Shown: piece after piece, positions 31,976 to 36,406 of the stretch | How the letters are laid out: each line of letters starts with the position of its first letter | Numbering within the stretch: position 1 is the first letter of the stretch | Notes under the pieces: model-generated | The model's input: only the letters and a program-made list of their open reading frames with translations | What the model was told of the DNA's origin: nothing | Database searches by the model: none | Made by a program: the position numbers and the translations under genes | Assembly: GCA_028293745.1 (NCBI GenBank) | Contig: JAQGOF010000097.1 | Coordinates: forward strand, 1 to 36,406 | DNA length: 36,406 bases | Reading direction: 5' to 3' | Source: Gammaproteobacteria bacterium | GTDB taxonomy: Bacteria; Pseudomonadota; Gammaproteobacteria; Steroidobacterales; Steroidobacteraceae

Positions 31976-32266
31976 GTGACGTTTGTGATCGCCGCGCCGT
32001 GCGTCGCTGATTACTCGTGCGTGGAGGTATGTCCGGTTGACTGCATCAGCCCGGGACCGGAAGATCCCGAGTTTCAGGAGGCCGAGCAGCTGTACATCAA
32101 CCCGCAGCAGTGCATTGGCTGTGGCGCCTGTGTGGAAGTGTGTCCGGTTGTTGCAATCTACAGTGCAGACAGCCTTCCCGTAAGATGGCAGCACTACGCG
32201 GAGGTCAATCGCAGCTATTTCATGCGACGGACGAAGACTGATGACGTTCCGCGTGGTGAGTCATGA
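31976..32266 (+). CDS. Ferredoxin with two Fe-S clusters, FprB ferredoxin-domain type
   Basis: Ferredoxin of 96 residues. Cysteines at 9, 15, 19, 23 and 46, 49, 52, 56 (PCVADYSCVEVCPVDC and CIGCGACVEVCP) can hold two clusters. The C-x5-C-x3-C-P-x2-C spacing, the PGPEDPEF linker and the C-terminal EVNRSYF match, from memory, the N-terminal ferredoxin domain of mycobacterial FprB, where it is fused to an FprA-type reductase. Ordinary 7Fe ferredoxins have C-x7-C at the first step. The GTG at 31976 has GAGAGG 7 bases upstream. Its TGA overlaps the Mop2 ATG as ATGA, so the two are translationally coupled and probably partners. The matching free-standing reductase is at 13074. Confidence 0.93.
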   Translation: MTFVIAAPCVADYSCVEVCPVDCISPGPEDPEFQEAEQLYINPQQCIGCGACVEVCPVVAIYSADSLPVRWQHYAEVNRSYFMRRTKTDDVPRGES

Positions 32267-34389
32267 GCACGAACAGGGTGCATACCTTTTGTCGCATCTG
32301 CGAGCCTTATTGTGGACTGCTGGCGGAGGTCGAAGACGGACGGATCGTGTCTCTGAGGAACGATAAAGACCACCCGATACACAAGGGCTTCTCCTGCCAC
32401 AAAGGCATCCAGTATCTGCGTGTACATCAGGATCCAGACAGGCTCAACTACCCACTTAGGCGCTGCAACCCGCGCAGCGAAGAGCGGGGCGATTTTGCTC
32501 AGGTGACCTGGGATCAGGCCGCGACGGAAGTCGGCGCCAGACTCAATGACATTGTGCAGCGGCATGGTGACAAGGCCATCGCCATGTACACGGGTAATCC
32601 CATTGTCTTCAACAGCGGCTTCTTCGCGAACGCGGAGGCTCTGAGCGCCGGTTTTGGCGCAGGACCCCGTTTCGGTGCCCTCACGCAGGATTGCGCGAAC
32701 AAGTTTGCCGGTAGCGAGGCCATATACGGCTCCTTTCTGGTTCATCCGTTTCCGGATTTGCTGCATACCGACTACTTTGTGGGTATTGGCTGCAATCCGG
32801 CGGTATCGCACATGGCCTTCATAGAAATCTCGGACCCGATGGCCAAGTTGCGGGCGATCAAACAGCGTGGCGGCAAGACCGTTTTCATCAACCCCCGTCG
32901 GATCGAGTCGGCGACGCCCGAGACCGGGGAGGTGCTACAGATCAAGCCCGATACCGACTTTTACTTTCTGGCGGGGCTGCTGCACGAGATCATCTTCAAG
33001 ATCGGTTATGACGGTGAGCGGGTCGGGAAACACGCTAAAAACTTCGATGAGCTGATCGAGTTCGTGAAGACCTGGCCGGCGGAGCGCGCAGCCGCTGTCA
33101 GCGGCATCAGTCTCGAGACGATTCGCGAGATTGCGCGGGAGTTCTGCGCGGCACCGTCGGCCAGTATCTATATGTCCACGGGCGTGAACCAGGGCAGCCA
33201 GGGTGTATTGGCGTACTGGATGCTGCAGATGATCAGCCTGGTGTCGGGCAATCTTGGCAAGCGCGGCGGCAATCTTTACTGCGTCGGCTTCTGCCCGACA
33301 GCGCAATTCACCAGGCGAAAGCAGGATCAGCCCTTCTTCGATACGGAATTCGGCGAGCTGCGCGCCATTGCCGGCACCATGCCAGGCAATCTGATGCCCG
33401 AGTTGCTCGAAAGCCGGCAGAACCCGGTCAAGGCTTTGATCGTGATATCGGGCAATCCGCTCCTCTCTATTGGAGGGGAGGCACGGTTACGCGCGGCGCT
33501 GCAGGGCCTGGAGTTGATTGTCGTATTGGACATCTACCGCTCGGCGACGGCGGAGCTCGCCGATTACGTGCTGCCCGCGACGGACTTTCTGGAGCGGGAG
33601 GACATCAACACGCTCGGCCTCGGCCACCAGTTGGAACCGCATGTGCAATACACCCCCGCGGTGGTGCCTGCGGCAGGGGAGCGTCGTGATGACTGGTGGA
33701 TACTGTCCCGCCTGCTGCAGGCGATGGGCAGGCCTTCGCTGCTGGATGACCCACAACCGAAGCCCTTCGGCGCTGTCGAAGCGATGTTGCAATACAGTGG
33801 TCTGAGTCTCGACAAGCTGAAACAATTGCCGTGCCAGACGGCGGTCCTTCCGGAACCGGACCCGGAGGAGCTATTCCGCTTTGGCGTGCAGAATGACGAT
33901 GGCTTGATCGATTGCTGTCCGCAGCTGTTCCGGCGAGGCTACGCCTCAGCCGAGGAGCACTGGCAGGGGCTGCTTGCAGAGCCGAAAGATCAGCTCAAAC
34001 TCATTACGCGACGCACCCCCCTCATGGTCAATAGTTGGATGCACAATCTGCCGGTGCACAAAAAGAGCGTCCACATGACCAACCCCTTGTGGATGAACCC
34101 CCGGGATGCCGAGTCGCGCAGCTTGTTCGCGGGCGATGAGGTCCGTGTGCAGACGGACTTTGGGCAGGTGCAGGCCGACCTGGTGCTCGATGAGACGTTG
34201 AGACCCGGTGTTGTTGCGATGTCTCACGGTTGGGGGCAGAGCAAAGCCTACGGACTGTCGACGGCGAGGCGCTTCCCGGGTGTGAATGTAAATCAACTGG
34301 CAGCGGTCGGCCCTGGCAGCTTTGATGTGCTCAGCAACCAGGCTCAACTGACCGGCATCAACGTCCAGGTGATCGCAAGCTCGCCGTAG
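32263..34389 (+). CDS. Molybdopterin oxidoreductase 2 (Mop2), DMSO reductase family, cytoplasmic
   Basis: Paralog of Mop1, 708 residues, about 89% identical by hand count (roughly 78 differences). The [4Fe-4S] ligands are Cys10, Cys13, Cys17 and Cys45 (FCRICEPYC, FSCHKG). Cys144 (codon 32692-32694, TQDCANKF) falls where formate dehydrogenase, periplasmic nitrate reductase and acetylene hydratase carry the Cys/Sec ligand of Mo or W; Mop1 has Ala there. There is no export signal. It overlaps the ferredoxin stop by 4 bases. DNA similarity to Mop1 begins about 12 bases before the ATG and ends at the stop, where CAG in Mop1 became TAG here, making Mop2 one residue shorter. It converges on the AtuA-family gene with only 4 bases between stops. 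Ferredoxin is its likely electron partner; the substrate is unknown. Confidence 0.94.
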   Translation: MSTNRVHTFCRICEPYCGLLAEVEDGRIVSLRNDKDHPIHKGFSCHKGIQYLRVHQDPDRLNYPLRRCNPRSEERGDFAQVTWDQAATEVGARLNDIVQRHGDKAIAMYTGNPIVFNSGFFANAEALSAGFGAGPRFGALTQDCANKFAGSEAIYGSFLVHPFPDLLHTDYFVGIGCNPAVSHMAFIEISDPMAKLRAIKQRGGKTVFINPRRIESATPETGEVLQIKPDTDFYFLAGLLHEIIFKIGYDGERVGKHAKNFDELIEFVKTWPAERAAAVSGISLETIREIAREFCAAPSASIYMSTGVNQGSQGVLAYWMLQMISLVSGNLGKRGGNLYCVGFCPTAQFTRRKQDQPFFDTEFGELRAIAGTMPGNLMPELLESRQNPVKALIVISGNPLLSIGGEARLRAALQGLELIVVLDIYRSATAELADYVLPATDFLEREDINTLGLGHQLEPHVQYTPAVVPAAGERRDDWWILSRLLQAMGRPSLLDDPQPKPFGAVEAMLQYSGLSLDKLKQLPCQTAVLPEPDPEELFRFGVQNDDGLIDCCPQLFRRGYASAEEHWQGLLAEPKDQLKLITRRTPLMVNSWMHNLPVHKKSVHMTNPLWMNPRDAESRSLFAGDEVRVQTDFGQVQADLVLDETLRPGVVAMSHGWGQSKAYGLSTARRFPGVNVNQLAAVGPGSFDVLSNQAQLTGINVQVIASSP

Positions 34390-34393
34390 TCCT

Positions 34394-36172
34394 TCAGTCT
34401 TGGACGAGGCCGGCGGGCACCGGGATTGGATACTCGAGCAGGATTTGCGCATAAGCCTTGCCTTGGGGGTCGTTGCGCAGGGAGGCCGTGCCGCCGCCGC
34501 CGAGCACATCGTGCAGGAGAAAATTCATCGCGTGCGCGCCAGGCAGATCGAAGCGCTCAACTGGTCCCGCCAAGTAATGTGCAAAAACCGTCGCGACGGC
34601 CTGCGGTGTCAGCGCAGCTCGAATATAAGGCAGGTACTCCGGTCGCCGAGCGATGATCCCGATGTTGGCGAAATTGCCCTTATCGCCGCTGCGACCCCAG
34701 GCCAACCGAATCAGAGGCACGGCCTCGGACGCGGGAGGCAACGGCGCTTCGGTCGCAGTCTGAGGCGGTCCCGGCGAATTGACGAGTATCTCGCTGCCAC
34801 CGCAGGCGTCGGCGAGCGGCCCGCCGGTCCCGCCCACCAGGACATGGACATCAACGTCGGGCTTGGGAACGAGGAAGGAGAAGAGCCGAACGACCGGCAT
34901 CACCTTTGGCCGATTGCCGCCCATGCCGGTGAAGCCCGGCGCCATGGAAGTACCCGCGGATGTAAACTCGCGTACCAGTATCTCCAGCGCGCGCGGCGAA
35001 GGATTTTTGGCCGCCAATTTCAGCATCACCTCGCGCGTGCCGCGTCGGCGCGAGGCCGGCCCATAGCTCATTTCGGAGCCGATCGCTTCATGGCTGATTT
35101 CGGTGAACGGCGGCAGGTGCTGCTCGCGGAGCATCTCGGCGGTGCGGCGGAAGACAGCGTCGGCTACCTTGTCGGCTTTGGCCGCCGCGTCGATGCCAGC
35201 AATCATGAAATAGGCACCCACCCGAAAGCCATCGCTCCACGTGGCGCTCGCCTTGTAAGTCGGCGTTGGCGGTCGTCCCCGCGCGCCCGAAAAGTGGACC
35301 CTGTCCGGGCCAGTCGCCCGGATGTTCACCTGGCTGAAATCGCACACGACATCGGGCAGCACGTAAGCGGTGGGATCACCGATTTCATAAACCATCTGCT
35401 CCGCAGCAGTCCCTACCGAGACCAGGCCGCCCGTATTCCGCGGCTTCGTGAGGGTGAAGCATCCGTCCCGTGAAATCTCGACGATCGGATAGCCGATATT
35501 GGCCCAATCGCCAGTCTCCTCCCAATCGGTGTGAATGCCGCCGGTCGCCTGCGCACCGCACTCGACGATGTGGCCCGCGAGCGAGCCGCCGGCCAAACAA
35601 TCCAGATCCTGACGGCCCCAACCGAACTCATGGAGGCAGGCGCCCAACGTCAGGGCACTGTCGACGCAGCGGCCCGTGACCACAATATCCGCGCCGGCGG
35701 CGAGCGCTGCGGCGATCGGTTCAGCGCCCAGATAGGCGTTGAGGCTTAGCAGCCGCTGCGGGATGGGTTCGCCGGTAAACATTTCCCGCCGTCCCTGAGC
35801 GCGCCACTGCGCCGCGCGATCCAGAAGATCGTCGCCGACAACCACGCCGACCTTGAGCGGTACGCCGACCGCAGCGAGGCATTGCTCGAGGGCGCGCGCG
35901 CAGGCCAGTGGGTTCACGCCGCCAGCATTGGCGATGACCTTTACGTGTTGTTCCGCGAGCTGCACAGCATGGCGACCGATCGTGTCAACGAAATCTGTGG
36001 CGTAACCGGCTGTTGGATCCGCGGCGCGTGCTCGCGCCATGATTGACATGGTGATTTCGGCCAGGAAATCGAAAGTGACATAGTCGAGCGGCTCACGCAG
36101 GAGTTGGGGCAAGGCGATGGCGCTGTCGCCCCAGAAGCCGCAGGCGCCGGCGATTCGAACCATCTTGCTCAC
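34394..36172 (-). CDS. AtuA-family protein (DUF1446), acyclic terpene utilisation type
   Basis: Protein of 592 residues with the DUF1446 domain over the first 440 residues (VRIAGACGFWGDS, ANAGGVNP, GDDLLDR, VVTGRCVDSALTLG, GIHTDWEETGDWANIGYPI, TGMGGNRPKVMPVV) and the AtuA-like C-terminal domain (IRLAWGRSGDKGNFANIGI). Length and order match AtuA of Pseudomonas, a protein of unknown reaction required for growth on citronellol/geraniol and encoded with geranyl-CoA carboxylase. Its GTG start overlaps the stop of the biotin-carrier gene as GTGA, so the two are one unit, just as AtuA genes travel with acyl-CoA carboxylases. This supports branched or isoprenoid acyl-CoA breakdown in the pathway, although DUF1446 proteins also occur in other acyl-CoA carboxylase clusters. 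Confidence 0.9.
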   Translation of the reverse strand: MSKMVRIAGACGFWGDSAIALPQLLREPLDYVTFDFLAEITMSIMARARAADPTAGYATDFVDTIGRHAVQLAEQHVKVIANAGGVNPLACARALEQCLAAVGVPLKVGVVVGDDLLDRAAQWRAQGRREMFTGEPIPQRLLSLNAYLGAEPIAAALAAGADIVVTGRCVDSALTLGACLHEFGWGRQDLDCLAGGSLAGHIVECGAQATGGIHTDWEETGDWANIGYPIVEISRDGCFTLTKPRNTGGLVSVGTAAEQMVYEIGDPTAYVLPDVVCDFSQVNIRATGPDRVHFSGARGRPPTPTYKASATWSDGFRVGAYFMIAGIDAAAKADKVADAVFRRTAEMLREQHLPPFTEISHEAIGSEMSYGPASRRRGTREVMLKLAAKNPSPRALEILVREFTSAGTSMAPGFTGMGGNRPKVMPVVRLFSFLVPKPDVDVHVLVGGTGGPLADACGGSEILVNSPGPPQTATEAPLPPASEAVPLIRLAWGRSGDKGNFANIGIIARRPEYLPYIRAALTPQAVATVFAHYLAGPVERFDLPGAHAMNFLLHDVLGGGGTASLRNDPQGKAYAQILLEYPIPVPAGLVQD

Positions 36173-36406
36173 GCGGCAAACTCTGCTGTGATCACGATGA
36201 GAATATCGCGCGTTGCGACCTGTGCGCCCTTCGCCACTGTGATCGATTCAATCAACCCGTCGATGGGCGCAAGCATCGAATGCTCCATTTTCATCGCCTC
36301 CAGCACCATCAATGGCTGACCGCGCTTCACCGGATCGCCCACAGAGACGAAGACCTGCGTCACCGCGCCGTTCATCGGCGCATGGAGCGAGCCCCCGGCC
36401 ACGGCG
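36169..36406 (-). CDS. Biotin carboxyl carrier end of an acyl-CoA carboxylase alpha subunit, cut by window edge
   Basis: Only the last 79 residues are visible; the frame is open to the edge. They form a biotinyl/lipoyl domain (HAPMNGAVTQVFVSVGDPVKRGQPLMVLEAMKMEHSMLAPIDG) with the biotinylated Lys in the EAMKM motif. In acyl-CoA carboxylases such as methylcrotonyl- or geranyl-CoA carboxylase this domain ends the biotin carboxylase (alpha) subunit, so a large gene probably continues beyond the window; a free-standing carrier is the alternative. The TGA overlaps the AtuA-family start (GTGA). Confidence 0.88.
   Translation of the reverse strand, partial: AVAGGSLHAPMNGAVTQVFVSVGDPVKRGQPLMVLEAMKMEHSMLAPIDGLIESITVAKGAQVATRDILIVITAEFAA

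Noticed and set aside
1..36406. Insertion sequences, prophage, CRISPR or tRNA-linked island signs
   Set aside because: No transposase, integrase, regular short repeats or tRNA sequence was recognised. The duplicated blocks end at gene borders without inverted repeats that I could see.

Overview
The window is a dense, high-GC catabolic gene cluster from a Gram-negative bacterium, most likely a proteobacterium of the Sphingomonadales or Nevskiales/Steroidobacter kind. This rests on two very similar TonB-dependent outer-membrane receptors, GC-rich codon use, and the mix of BVMO, SDR, acyl-CoA dehydrogenase, thiolase and AtuA-type genes typical of degraders of hydrophobic terpenoid, steroid or alicyclic compounds. 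The taxon is an inference. No rRNA, tRNA, transposase, integrase or CRISPR array was seen. Genes cover nearly everything, and no gene-free gap exceeds 300 bases.

Layout. (1) 1-2030, minus: glutathione transferase, then a truncated D-aminoacylase-type amidohydrolase. (2) 2296-4861, plus: SDR and a long acyl-CoA dehydrogenase. (3) 5121-7428, minus: SnoaL-like protein, FAH-family hydrolase, two-domain extradiol dioxygenase. (4) 7687-9540, plus: Baeyer-Villiger monooxygenase. (5) 9646-17995, plus: TonB receptor 1, IclR regulator, adrenodoxin-type ferredoxin reductase, molybdopterin oxidoreductase 1 (Mop1), SDR, TetR regulator. (6) 23698-18015, minus: serine hydrolase, ADP-forming acyl-CoA synthetase, a thiolase-like/crotonase fusion. 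(7) 23942-26794, plus: thiolase, PaaG-type crotonase, second copy of the region-2 SDR. (8) 28414-26828, minus: AMP-forming acyl-CoA ligase. (9) 28693-34389, plus: TonB receptor 2, SDR, ferredoxin, Mop2. (10) 36406-34394, minus: biotin carrier end of an acyl-CoA carboxylase and an AtuA-family protein.

How it may work together (inference). The substrate crosses the outer membrane through the receptors. It is oxidised by SDRs, the BVMO and the Mo enzymes, opened by hydrolases or the dioxygenase, activated by the two kinds of CoA ligase, and broken down by acyl-CoA dehydrogenase, crotonases, thiolases and a biotin carboxylase branch. The exact substrate cannot be read from the sequence.

Most interesting points. 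(a) Four divergent intergenic regions (near 2100, 7540, 23790 and 28560) carry the same two-part element: an imperfect palindrome AAATTGCATATGAAAT and an ATTAATG-type box about 60 bp away, apparently the operator of one regulon. (b) Mop1 and Mop2 are about 89% identical, but the codon at the likely molybdenum-ligand position is Ala in one and Cys in the other, with all three bases changed. (c) One Mop is paired with a ferredoxin reductase and the other with a ferredoxin. Together they look like a mycobacterial FprB (ferredoxin-reductase fusion) taken apart, and a fossil of the ferredoxin tail remains in front of Mop1. (d) A thiolase-like domain lacking its cysteines is fused to a crotonase with intact catalytic glutamates.
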